Below are positions 48,830 through 57,243 of a DNA stretch of 64,000 bases, one piece after another. The position numbers and the translations under genes were made by a program. Source of the DNA: Leishmania mexicana MHOM/GT/2001/U1103 (lineage: Eukaryota > Euglenozoa > Kinetoplastea > Trypanosomatida > Trypanosomatidae); assembly GCF_000234665.1 (NCBI RefSeq), contig NC_018334.1, positions 1,364,001-1,428,000 of the forward strand, given 5' to 3'. Every line of letters starts with the position of its first letter. Within the stretch, counting starts at the first letter, position 1. A model generated the notes under the pieces. It was not told the DNA's origin, searched no databases, and saw only the letters and a list, made by a program, of their open reading frames with translations.

Positions 48830-49753
48830 CGGAACACCACCACCACCGCTGTAGTGGCGAGGCTAGAAAGCGAGCAGGTGTCCTCTGCCAGCGCAGGCTC
48901 TGCAACGTCTTCGTCGACGACGTGCAATTCTAAGAATGGCAAGTAGCGGTTGGCGTCAGGCGCACAGTATGTGGGAGAGAAGGACGCCAAAATCACGGAC
49001 CAAGACGGAAGCGGAAAGAGAGATAGAAACCAGCATGATCGTGTCAGTCCTAGGCATCCAGTAACGAAGGAGATTCACATCACAAGCCCTTTCCCCATGC
49101 CGGCATGCCTGCTTTGCATCAGAAACCGAGGAGGCACGCATGCCGGTCTCCTGTGCGGCACGATGGGTGGCGCTTGTCACTGCTATCTGTCTATCCAGCT
49201 CCCTCGTTGTCGTTTGACAGAAGAAAACCAATGAAAGCCCACAGAAGGAAAGGGGTGAAAAGCGAGAGAGACGGCGGAGCGGTGTCGCCATTGCACGTTG
49301 AAGAGCCTGCGCGATTCCACTTCATTTCGTTGTCTGCTGTGCCACCCATTTCATCATCACCCCCTCCTCGCTGGCGCTGCCAGAAGAAGACGTCACATCA
49401 CAGAGAAATAAACGGCAACAGTGCGAGAAAACGGCACGCAGAACAAAAAAAGACAAGACAAACCGCTGTAGCGGCCGCCGTCCCTTCGCCCACACCCTAC
49501 CGTACATATGTAGCTGATCAATGGTGGGCACCAACAGAGGCACAAGCACTCGCATTCCACCCTCCCCTGTGCACTACACGCTCCGATGGCGCGACGGCGA
49601 CACAAACAGTGGGTGTGGTCAGTCACCATCGTTGTTCAGCTCGGATTCTCGCAGGCCCTGCACACCACTGCCCCATCAAAAACAAATCACTGAAGAGAGG
49701 CACACATGTCTGCCAGAGCAGCAACCTCCGCAAAGGCCGAAGGGATCCCGCGC
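48830..49753. other. Intergenic, downstream of the PE methyltransferase gene
   Basis: No gene recognised. Expected to hold the 3' UTR of the methyltransferase gene and the leader of the 846-aa gene (short pyrimidine/AG candidates near 48860-48880). Confidence 0.5.
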
Positions 49754-51502
49754 TCACTGTTTCTTGCGACAGTCCAGTTTTGCCTTTATGGCGCGCATCT
49801 TCTTGTCGTACTCCGCCTTCGACACCTTCATGCGCCGCACAAACTCCGCTTGCATCCCGCCAGCCTCGCGAACTTGGTCACCGTAGCGCTTGCGCATGTG
49901 TGGTTCCTCAACGACAGCCTCAAAGATCTTCGCAGCCGCGTGGGACATCATAGCCACCACCAGCACCACCGGGCTGCCGGACAACAGCGCGATGCCGTAG
50001 TAGGCTGACATTCCGAGCGACGAGTCAGGGTTGTTTAGATAGCGGTAGATGCCGCTGTAGTTCAGCTTCGCCGGAACGTTCTCGATGAAGAAGTCACCGT
50101 AGAAGTAGCCGTAGTCACCAATGGCCTCGTATATGCTCCAGCTCACGTACGCGTTGATGCCGACAAGAAGCGTGCCGACGATCAACACGAAGCATCGTGC
50201 CTCGCCACTGCCGAAAAGCGGCATCGCCCAGGTGAAGTACTTGACGGCGCAGAGGCAGTAGGACAGGTTTGTGATTGTGACACTCGCGTTGTAGATGCGC
50301 TTCCAGTTGTTGAAGGCGCCCTGTGGCGAGGCGTAGTTTCGGGAGAACCACTTCTCGCACGACTCCCGCTTCAGCAGGTAGCCGAGAAAGCCGTTGTGGA
50401 AGAGTCTCCAGGCCATCACGTGAACCGCGTAGACCCACGCTGGGAGGGGCAGCAGCAGCGTCGCCAGCAGATAGATGATCGTCAAGGCTAGAAGGAGGTC
50501 ACTGGCGCGGAAAATGTTGAAGTGCATGAGCACCACAAGCTCATTGCGCTCCAGGTAGGCCTCACCGCCGTTCCCGTACAGCACCGCATGCCGCTGCTGC
50601 TCCTCCGGCGTCGGTGACGACAGTACGTTATAGGTGCGGTCAATGTGCGGGTTCTCCACAAACGCCAAGAACGCCAGCTGGCACAGGTGCCCAAAGACGC
50701 TCATGTAGAAGAGTGTGTAGGACTTGGTCATGACTGGCACGCCATACATGAAGGCGTAGCCGACCGTATACATCGGGTGTGGGAACATCTGGAAGATGCC
50801 GTCGAAGGTGAGGTTTTTGTCGAGGAGAAAGAAAAAGTCGCCCCAGTACCAGGCGAAGTCGCCAATGACGCGGTGCGCGTCGAACTTGCTCCAGAGTGCA
50901 AACGCGATGGAGGCGCAGCCAAATACGAAGCAGGCAATGTCCACGGGCGATCTGAGGCTCATCTTCTCCCAGCAGACAACCGAAAGCACCCAGTACGAGA
51001 CAAGGTCGTTGGCGAGAATGACGTTTTCAATCTGGCGGAACAGCATCCAGGCGTTGAACTCGTCCGGAAAACTGGACACCTTGTACTCCGTGTTGTCCTG
51101 GAAGACAACGGACGCCTCCAGAAGACGTCGAGTCACCGGGTAGTCGCTGACAATGCGACGGTAGAACTTAAGGAAAGAGCCGTACCGCGAGTGGTAGTGC
51201 AGAATGGCGCCGATCCCAATGTTGTACGCGAGCCGCCAGAAGGCAAACTGAGCGCAGAAGAACCACAAAGACAGCCCGTGGGTGAAGTAGAGCAGCCCCG
51301 TCATCCCAACAGCGAACCAGGACGCGATCCAGATGAGTGTCGCCGGACTCCGCCACGACTTGGGTGTCAAGAGTGCGTCCACCACTGACATGGTGTCCGG
51401 AACGCGGAACCGGGTGCCGTCATGCAGGAGACCGTAGCTCTCCCTATCCTCGGAGGAGGTGAGGGAAAACTTTTCGTTTCCGGACGCGCTTTCGACAGAC
51501 AT
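49754..51502 (-). CDS. Phosphatidylethanolamine N-methyltransferase, Cho2 type
   Basis: A 582-residue polytopic membrane enzyme with two tandem PEMT-like halves, as in yeast Cho2. It transfers methyl groups from S-adenosylmethionine to phosphatidylethanolamine on the way to phosphatidylcholine, in the ER membrane. The first half has FDGIFQMFPHPMYTVGYAFM and the second KLNYSGIYRYLNNPDSSLGM, corresponding to the conserved 'NPMYTxGY' and 'GIYRYLNNP' segments of the family. About ten hydrophobic spans are visible. The C-terminus is a basic helix ending KLDCRKKQ. It is shorter than yeast Cho2 (869 residues), mainly at the C-terminus. Leishmania species have two such genes, and this resembles the chromosome-31 one from memory. 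ATG at 51502. Confidence 0.92.
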   Translation of the reverse strand: MSVESASGNEKFSLTSSEDRESYGLLHDGTRFRVPDTMSVVDALLTPKSWRSPATLIWIASWFAVGMTGLLYFTHGLSLWFFCAQFAFWRLAYNIGIGAILHYHSRYGSFLKFYRRIVSDYPVTRRLLEASVVFQDNTEYKVSSFPDEFNAWMLFRQIENVILANDLVSYWVLSVVCWEKMSLRSPVDIACFVFGCASIAFALWSKFDAHRVIGDFAWYWGDFFFLLDKNLTFDGIFQMFPHPMYTVGYAFMYGVPVMTKSYTLFYMSVFGHLCQLAFLAFVENPHIDRTYNVLSSPTPEEQQRHAVLYGNGGEAYLERNELVVLMHFNIFRASDLLLALTIIYLLATLLLPLPAWVYAVHVMAWRLFHNGFLGYLLKRESCEKWFSRNYASPQGAFNNWKRIYNASVTITNLSYCLCAVKYFTWAMPLFGSGEARCFVLIVGTLLVGINAYVSWSIYEAIGDYGYFYGDFFIENVPAKLNYSGIYRYLNNPDSSLGMSAYYGIALLSGSPVVLVVAMMSHAAAKIFEAVVEEPHMRKRYGDQVREAGGMQAEFVRRMKVSKAEYDKKMRAIKAKLDCRKKQ

Positions 51503-52291
51503 CTTTCCCGTCTCTTTCTGTGTCGGTCTCGTCGGCCAATGCTACCAAAAGCAATGAGTGATGGAGTGAGTGGAAAGCCGTGAACGACTGCAAAGGTTTC
51601 TCGTCGATGAAAGCCAACGCTGACGCAGAGGCTGCGACTCGAGCGTCGATCGAGCCAAGCCGCTTCGGAGGAGCGAGCAGTACGAGGAGAGTGCCCCTGA
51701 GAACTGAGGGGGGTTTCGATAGAAGGGGCGCGAAAGAAGTGTGCAACCACTCGTTTCGCTAAGGAGAGCGCTCTCACCCACCATGCCAACGTCAACGGAA
51801 AAAAAAGGGTTATCAGGAGATGGAAAACAAGAAGTGGTAGCATAAAGGGTGTAAGTCACAACGCCTAAAGAGCGTGCTTCGCGGCACGCACTTCTCAACC
51901 GAGCAAGGTGCCATACCCACCCGCAACGGGGCTCTCGACCTGTACCAGAGTAAAGGATTCCTACCACTCAGCCCTGGAACAGTGCCGATGAAAGTCAGAA
52001 ACTCCACCACCAATATCTGTTTGCACCCTGTGAATCTTGCAAGGATGTGTGCTAGCGATCTGCGCCAATCCAAGCCATTCTCTACGCCACGCGTGCCGAG
52101 GTGTAAACAATGCACATGAGGGTACCCGCCCTGCTCACACATCAGGCGTACAGTGATTCCAGCAAAATCGAAACGGGGGTGGGTGGAGAGAAAGGAGTGA
52201 AGAGCGGCACAGAAAGAAAAACACAAAAACGCCCTCACGCAGGCCCCCTCACGAACGTCCGGGGCGATACAGGGGGTGGAGATTCTCTGCA
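51503..52291. other. Intergenic, downstream of the carboxylase gene
   Basis: No gene recognised. Contains the leader of the methyltransferase gene and probably the 3' UTR of the carboxylase gene. Confidence 0.5.
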
Positions 52292-54355
52292 TCACTCCTT
52301 TTGCGCGACGGTAGCAAGCACGTGGTCGCTGCCGACCACCTCCCCCTCTTTCACAAGAAAAGACACCTGGCCGTCCTGCAGCGCCTTGACGGGGTGCTCC
52401 ATCTTCATCGCCTCCACGATCAGGAGAACCTGGCCCTTCCCAACGAGGTCGCCGCTATTCACGAGAAACTTGGACACCTTGCCGGGCATCGGGCTCACAA
52501 TCTTCGCGGAGGTACCACCTGCCATTGATGCATCTCCAAAGCCGTCTGTCAGTGGCAGTAGGCGAATCTGGTGCAGCCCAAAGCTGCCAATGATTGTCAC
52601 ATCGCCTTCCGTTGCGACGGCCAACACCGTGTGGCGCATGCCATTCTCGAAGAGGAAGGTAAAATCGTTCACGATGCTCCTCTGATCACGGTGCTTCGAG
52701 GTCACAGGGCCAGAGCCCACCGCAAACGATCCCTCATGATCCCACACACTGAAGAAGATCTTGTGATAGTTTGCACCCTCCGTGTGCAGGCGCACCGGTA
52801 CCGGGCGGTTGTCAATGTAGAAGTGAACGGTGGCATTGGTGTCGCCGTTGAGGCGGAACGCGCCGCGCCAATTATCGCAGCGGTTCAGCAGCCAAGCGGT
52901 GGCGGCCATGGCGGCCACCTCCGGCGTTACCGCTGGAGCGTTGAGCAGCTCCTTTTCGTGTTCACTGATGAAGTTGGTGGTCACGCCACCGCGCGCAAAC
53001 TCCGGTGCCTCGCAGCACCGCTTAAGGAACTCGATGTTCGTGTTGATGCCCGCCACCTTGTACTCGCCCAGCGCCTGCCGCAGCCCTTTTAACGCATCTT
53101 CACGATCGCGGCCCCAGGAAATGACCTTGGCCAGCATGGGATCGTAGTGGATGAGTACGTTGTCGCCCTCGCAAAACCCAGTGTCCAGTCGGGTGCGCGT
53201 CGCCCCGCGCACCCCCTGGAACGGCTCCCGGATGAACGTTAAAGGACCGCTCTCGGGCAGAAACCCCCGCTCCGGCGACTCCGCGTACACGCGCGCCTCG
53301 ATACAGGAGCCGACCAGCGCTACGTCCTCCTGCGAAAATGTGAGCGGCTTGCCCATGGCTGTCTTTATCTGCAGCTTGACCAAGTCCAGAGGTGCACCTT
53401 TGATACGGCACACCTCCTCCGTCACGGGGTGCTCCACCTGTAGCCGCGTGTTCATCTCCATGAAGTAAAAATCGCCAGTGCTCGTGTCGAAGATGAACTC
53501 CACCGTGCCCGCGCCCACGTAGCCAACCGCCTTCGCAGCCTGCAACGCTACCTCGCCAATGCGCTGTCGCATCTCCATTGACAGGTGGGGTGCCGGGGCC
53601 TCCTCGAGGACCTTCTGGTACCGGCGCTGCACGCTGCAATCCCGCTCGAAGAAGAAAACCCCTCTACCGTGCTTATCGAAAAAAATCTGACACTCTATGT
53701 GTCGCGGGCGCTTCACGTAGCGCTCTAAAATGACGCGGTCGTCCTTGAAAAAGTTGACCGCTTCACGCTTCGCGCTCGCCAGCATAAACGCAAAGTCTTC
53801 GAGCCGCTCCACAATCTTCATGCCCTTGCCGCCGCCACCCGAGACCGCCTTGATGAGAATGGGAAACCCCACCTTGTTTGCCTCCTCCGCGAGGAAGGAG
53901 ACATTCTGATTCTCACCGTAGTAGCCCGGCACAACAGGCACGCCGGCGGCCTCCATGATGCGCTTGCTCTCACTCTTCGACCCCATCAACGAGATAGCAG
54001 ACGCGGGTGGACCGATGAACTCGATGCCGGAGCGCGTGACAGCGTCAGCGAAGTCCGCATTCTCGGAAAGAAATCCATACCCGGGGTGAATTGCGTCAAC
54101 GTTCAGCTGCTTCGCCACGCTAATGATATGGTCACCGCGCAGATACGAGCTCGCCGCAGGTGGGGGACCAATACAGACCGCCTCGTCCGCCTCTACGACG
54201 TGCTTCGCGTTCCGCTCTGCCTCGCAGAACAGCGCTACAGTGCGGATGTGCATCTCACGACATGTGCGGAAAACGCGGCAAGCGATCTCACCTCGATTTG
54301 CCACCAGCAGTTTCTCGACCTTCCGCTGGCCGCAGAAATCTGTGCGACGCAGCAT
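52292..54355 (-). CDS. Biotin-containing acyl-CoA carboxylase subunit, probably methylcrotonyl-CoA carboxylase alpha
   Basis: A 687-residue protein with a biotin carboxylase domain from about residue 12 (KLLVANRGEIACRVFRT), the ATP-grasp glycine loop GGGGKGM at 173-179, and family segments ERDCSVQRRYQKVLEEAPAP and MNTRLQVEHPVTE. A linker/BT region follows, then a biotinyl domain near the C-terminus with VEAMKMEHP (biotinyl Lys about 651). It carboxylates biotin with ATP and bicarbonate; the partner beta subunit transfers the group to 3-methylcrotonyl-CoA in mitochondrial leucine breakdown. Length favours methylcrotonyl-CoA over propionyl-CoA carboxylase, but the latter is not excluded. The first residues (MLRRTDFCGQRK) could be a short mitochondrial signal. 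The open frame extends 89 codons upstream to a TTG, through pyrimidine-rich leader sequence. Confidence 0.9.
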   Translation of the reverse strand: MLRRTDFCGQRKVEKLLVANRGEIACRVFRTCREMHIRTVALFCEAERNAKHVVEADEAVCIGPPPAASSYLRGDHIISVAKQLNVDAIHPGYGFLSENADFADAVTRSGIEFIGPPASAISLMGSKSESKRIMEAAGVPVVPGYYGENQNVSFLAEEANKVGFPILIKAVSGGGGKGMKIVERLEDFAFMLASAKREAVNFFKDDRVILERYVKRPRHIECQIFFDKHGRGVFFFERDCSVQRRYQKVLEEAPAPHLSMEMRQRIGEVALQAAKAVGYVGAGTVEFIFDTSTGDFYFMEMNTRLQVEHPVTEEVCRIKGAPLDLVKLQIKTAMGKPLTFSQEDVALVGSCIEARVYAESPERGFLPESGPLTFIREPFQGVRGATRTRLDTGFCEGDNVLIHYDPMLAKVISWGRDREDALKGLRQALGEYKVAGINTNIEFLKRCCEAPEFARGGVTTNFISEHEKELLNAPAVTPEVAAMAATAWLLNRCDNWRGAFRLNGDTNATVHFYIDNRPVPVRLHTEGANYHKIFFSVWDHEGSFAVGSGPVTSKHRDQRSIVNDFTFLFENGMRHTVLAVATEGDVTIIGSFGLHQIRLLPLTDGFGDASMAGGTSAKIVSPMPGKVSKFLVNSGDLVGKGQVLLIVEAMKMEHPVKALQDGQVSFLVKEGEVVGSDHVLATVAQKE

Positions 54356-54920
54356 TAAGGCGGGCAACGCAAAATAAAACGAGTAGAGATTGAAGGTACG
54401 CCAAGTGAAAAAGGAAAATGACAGAGCAGATATGAGGCTGACACGTTGGTGAGCGTGTGTGTGCGTGGTTCTCAGCATCGAAAAACCGAAAAGCGCAGCG
54501 GGTGGGACGAGGAGACGACACGGTGTGAAGCAGCTCACAAGAGCGGGCGAAGGAAAGAGAGAAGTGGAGGGCATATTTGTTTGCGCGCGCAGCACAGCAC
54601 ACACGCGCGTGCACGTGAGCAAAGAGCCATGAGCGCTGTCAACACGTCATCCCGGGATGAGGAAGAGGCAAACAAACAAACTTTCTCGGCTAAAACACCT
54701 AGCTAGAGGAGCTAAGACGGGCATGCCACGTTCTTTTTCTGGCGCAGCCTCCTCCCAGCACGGCACGCACTTGAGAAAAACTGAGACATGCACCAGCTTT
54801 TCGTACAACCCATCCAGAGCTCCTACAACCAGAAATCAAGACACCCGTCAACGGCACCACTGCGCGTCTCTGCAAGGGAAGCACCAAGACGGTTTTCCAA
54901 TACATGTTCGCCCGTGAAAT
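54356..54920. other. Intergenic, between FAD-like and carboxylase genes
   Basis: Pyrimidine-rich minus-strand sequence at 54375-54440 probably serves trans-splicing of the carboxylase mRNA, with the nearest AG before it at about 54440. No gene recognised. Confidence 0.5.
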
Positions 54921-56078
54921 TCAGGAGCCGACGCGGCGCATCGCCCGCGCTGTTGGCTCGCGCTCCAGCAGAGGATGAACGGCGAGGAAGTGCTCTGCGT
55001 CCTGCAAATCGCGCTGCAAGAGATTAGCCCGCTTCGAGATGGAGTCCTGCTCTGCCCCACGTAGCAGAGAGGCGACGTCGCCACGGTGGTACTTCTTTCC
55101 ATAAAAAAGACGGCACACCACCGAAGCCTCCTCAATCATGCACCGGGCGTTGTCCCCCCTCCACTCAAATGGGTCTATGGGAAGGAGGCCGTCGCCTAAC
55201 AACCCGACACGAAAGCGCACAGCCTCGTCCTTGATGGCGGGTGTGGTACTTGGTAGAGCGCAGACAGAGCGGCTCCGCTGCTGCGACTTTTGAATCATAG
55301 TTTTCAGCACCTCATGCATGTCATCCAGGCTTGCATCGAGCGACGAGTGCGTTGTGGCGCTGCGGACGAGTCGCCAAGCGCACTCGCCAGTACTGCTGCG
55401 CCAGCAGTGCAAGGCGATGCCATTTCCCACCACAATTGACACATCGGACTGCTGGTCGAACAAGACGCTCGTGTCGCGGCGCTCGAGCCTGTACACGCCA
55501 CGCTCCACGTCAAAGAGCACTGCCATTCTGTTTGGGTCTCGCGCAACTAGCATCTCGGCGAAGGGGGTGCCCTTTGCCATGGTGATGATGGCCTCCACGT
55601 TAGTGCTGAGACCGTAGTCCTTGCGCAAGCACCAGGTGTCACTGCCGTCGTTGTTGGCGTCAGCGCTGTGCGCCTCGGTCTCCCAGTCAATGGTGCCGCC
55701 AAACCGCAGAAACTCTGTGCGAAGGGTGCGCAGCAAGACGCCCTCTGTACACTGGTACGCCGATTCGCCGATCGCACAGCCAGGAAAAGATGACCCCTCA
55801 CGAAGAGGTGTGAGGTCAGAGGATAGAAAGCGCCACCCGCGAGCGGGACGCAGTACCGAGAGCAGTTTTCTCTCGGTGCACCCCAAATCCGTCAGCAGCT
55901 TCACGGTTTGATCCGTCAACACGCAGCGCCGCATCTCTGCGCGCTCGTACGACGGGCTTCGCCGCCGTTCGACGATCGTCACATTCGATTCTCGCCACCG
56001 CATGCCAATGCCCATGGCATACGTCCCGACGCAGCTTCCGACAAGGACGACATGACCCCACGGCTTGACAGCGTACAT
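54921..56078 (-). CDS. Divergent FAD-dependent monooxygenase-like protein
   Basis: A 385-residue protein with the layout of flavoprotein monooxygenases (UbiH/Coq6/p-hydroxybenzoate hydroxylase fold). An N-terminal Rossmann unit, HVVLVGSCVGTYAMGIGMRW followed by VTIVERR, ends in the ribose-binding Glu37. A later GDGLLPIDPFEWRGDNARCM (about residue 310) resembles the second FAD motif GDAAHxxxPxxGQGxN. The glycine fingerprint is eroded: GSCVGT replaces GxGxxG, and the canonical 'DG' motif in the middle is not evident. It may therefore bind FAD weakly or be a pseudo-enzyme. A hydrophobic N-terminus could also be a membrane or targeting segment. The GTG three codons upstream was not used; ATG is at 56078 just after a well-formed acceptor. 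Confidence 0.6.
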   Translation of the reverse strand: MYAVKPWGHVVLVGSCVGTYAMGIGMRWRESNVTIVERRRSPSYERAEMRRCVLTDQTVKLLTDLGCTERKLLSVLRPARGWRFLSSDLTPLREGSSFPGCAIGESAYQCTEGVLLRTLRTEFLRFGGTIDWETEAHSADANNDGSDTWCLRKDYGLSTNVEAIITMAKGTPFAEMLVARDPNRMAVLFDVERGVYRLERRDTSVLFDQQSDVSIVVGNGIALHCWRSSTGECAWRLVRSATTHSSLDASLDDMHEVLKTMIQKSQQRSRSVCALPSTTPAIKDEAVRFRVGLLGDGLLPIDPFEWRGDNARCMIEEASVVCRLFYGKKYHRGDVASLLRGAEQDSISKRANLLQRDLQDAEHFLAVHPLLEREPTARAMRRVGS

Positions 56079-56427
56079 GAGCGCCACTGACTTACCAAGA
56101 GAGGGAGAGAGCAGAGAAGGAGAGAGTTACCGTGTGGCTTGTTGTTCTTCACGAGAGGGACGAGGAGACCCTCGTCGCACTCGTAGGCGGTGGCTTTTCC
56201 ACCAAGGCGCTAGTGAGCCAGGTGAACAAGAAAGAAGGGAGTCACCGACACCGCGGACGAGGACAACAGCGTGTGTTGACGTCGCACGTACGGAAAACAC
56301 CACCGAAGGCGCTCGAGGATGGTCAGCTGCTCTTCAGCGTAAAATTCAAAGCGTTGGTTTGACTGCTTCTGTGGGCTCTATGTACATGAACTTGACGGCG
56401 AGCGCGCCAATATCATCATGTGTCACC
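56079..56427. other. Intergenic, downstream of the dynein light chain gene
   Basis: Contains the acceptor near 56092. No gene recognised. Confidence 0.5.
56091..56128 (-). promoter_or_regulatory. Candidate trans-splice acceptor for the FAD-like gene
   Basis: Minus strand TC-rich tract (about 56128-56098) then GGTAAG, AG at 56092-56091, only 12 bases before the ATG. A further AG (in GTCAG) lies closer still, so usage is uncertain. Confidence 0.35.
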
Positions 56428-56787
56428 TCAGGCGCACCGCCCTTTGACAGTTTGAACGACCACCATCATGTACTCTTTGTTCGCGTCCGGTGCGACGAGA
56501 ATGTCGACAGTGTCGCAGCTAATTCGCAGAAATGTCATCTCGTCCTTCCAGTCAATGGTTCGAACGGTGGAGGTGGTGAGGTCGATGAACCCCTTCAACG
56601 TGTCAGCGTAGCGATGCGCCTCTCTGGAGCTCCCACGAAAGCCTGCAAAACTAAGCAGCCTCCCCTTCTGCGGCTCCATGATAAAGTAGCCCAGCACTCC
56701 TTTGTGGTGAGCAATGCGGTTCAGTGTGTCCTCCACATTCTGAAGGTGGGCCTCCCGCTCCGCTGCCGAGGGGTTGGCCTTGTTCAT
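56428..56787 (-). CDS. Roadblock/LC7-type dynein light chain
   Basis: A 119-residue protein of the roadblock/LC7 family, homodimeric light chains that bind the dynein intermediate chain in cytoplasmic and axonemal dynein. The layout fits the family: helix VEDTLNRIAHHKGVLGYFIM, strands around GRLLSFAGF, helix EAHRYADTLKGFIDL, then MTFLRISCDTVDILVAPD and YMMVVVQ at the end. It is about 20 residues longer than the shortest members, mostly at the N-terminus. An upstream GTG extension of five codons was rejected; the ATG at 56787 follows a pyrimidine tract and AG. Its neighbour 57244-61683 is also axonemal, a coincidence of position rather than a proven link. Confidence 0.93.
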   Translation of the reverse strand: MNKANPSAAEREAHLQNVEDTLNRIAHHKGVLGYFIMEPQKGRLLSFAGFRGSSREAHRYADTLKGFIDLTTSTVRTIDWKDEMTFLRISCDTVDILVAPDANKEYMMVVVQTVKGRCA

Positions 56788-57243
56788 CGAGCTCTTCAGC
56801 ACAAGTCACTGGGTAACTAAGGAGGAGGAGGCAAGGGCGGGAGAGCGTAGAAGAAATGAGAAGCAATTCATGAGCGCACAGGATGCCATCCGCAAGCATA
56901 CACGAGCAAAGAGTCCCCCACCCCCATACAAACACACACGGCGCACATAGCCACACACAGCGCCTGACGGAGCAGGCGCGGACGACCACACACTGCTAGA
57001 GAATCATGCTGTTCGTAGAATGCTCAACAACGGATTCAGGGAAGCTGAGGCGCAAGTCCCTTATTCATTGCATTTGTGTGCGTGTGCGCTTTGTACGTCC
57101 ATCGCACGGGGAACAGAGAGCAATTGAAAGACATGAAAAAAAGAAAATACATGCACACAAGAGCACGCAGGCTTCAATGTACATCTTCTCGCCAGACATA
57201 CTCACCTGTATCATACATCAATAACGCCATGCAAGAGAACTTA
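56788..57243. other. Intergenic, downstream of the CFAP-like gene
   Basis: Acceptor near 56818 at the left; the remainder is probable 3' UTR of the CFAP43/44-like gene. No gene recognised. Confidence 0.5.
56817..56860 (-). promoter_or_regulatory. Candidate trans-splice acceptor for the dynein light chain gene
   Basis: Minus strand CCTCCTCCTCCTTAG, with AG at 56818-56817, 29 bases before the ATG; the TC-rich tract extends to about 56860. Confidence 0.5.

Noticed and set aside
54356..54622. Longer N-terminus for the carboxylase subunit
   Set aside because: TTG start; the sequence is pyrimidine-rich leader. Upstream ATGs exist (for example 54478), but the ATG at 54355 gives the expected short presequence before the biotin carboxylase domain.
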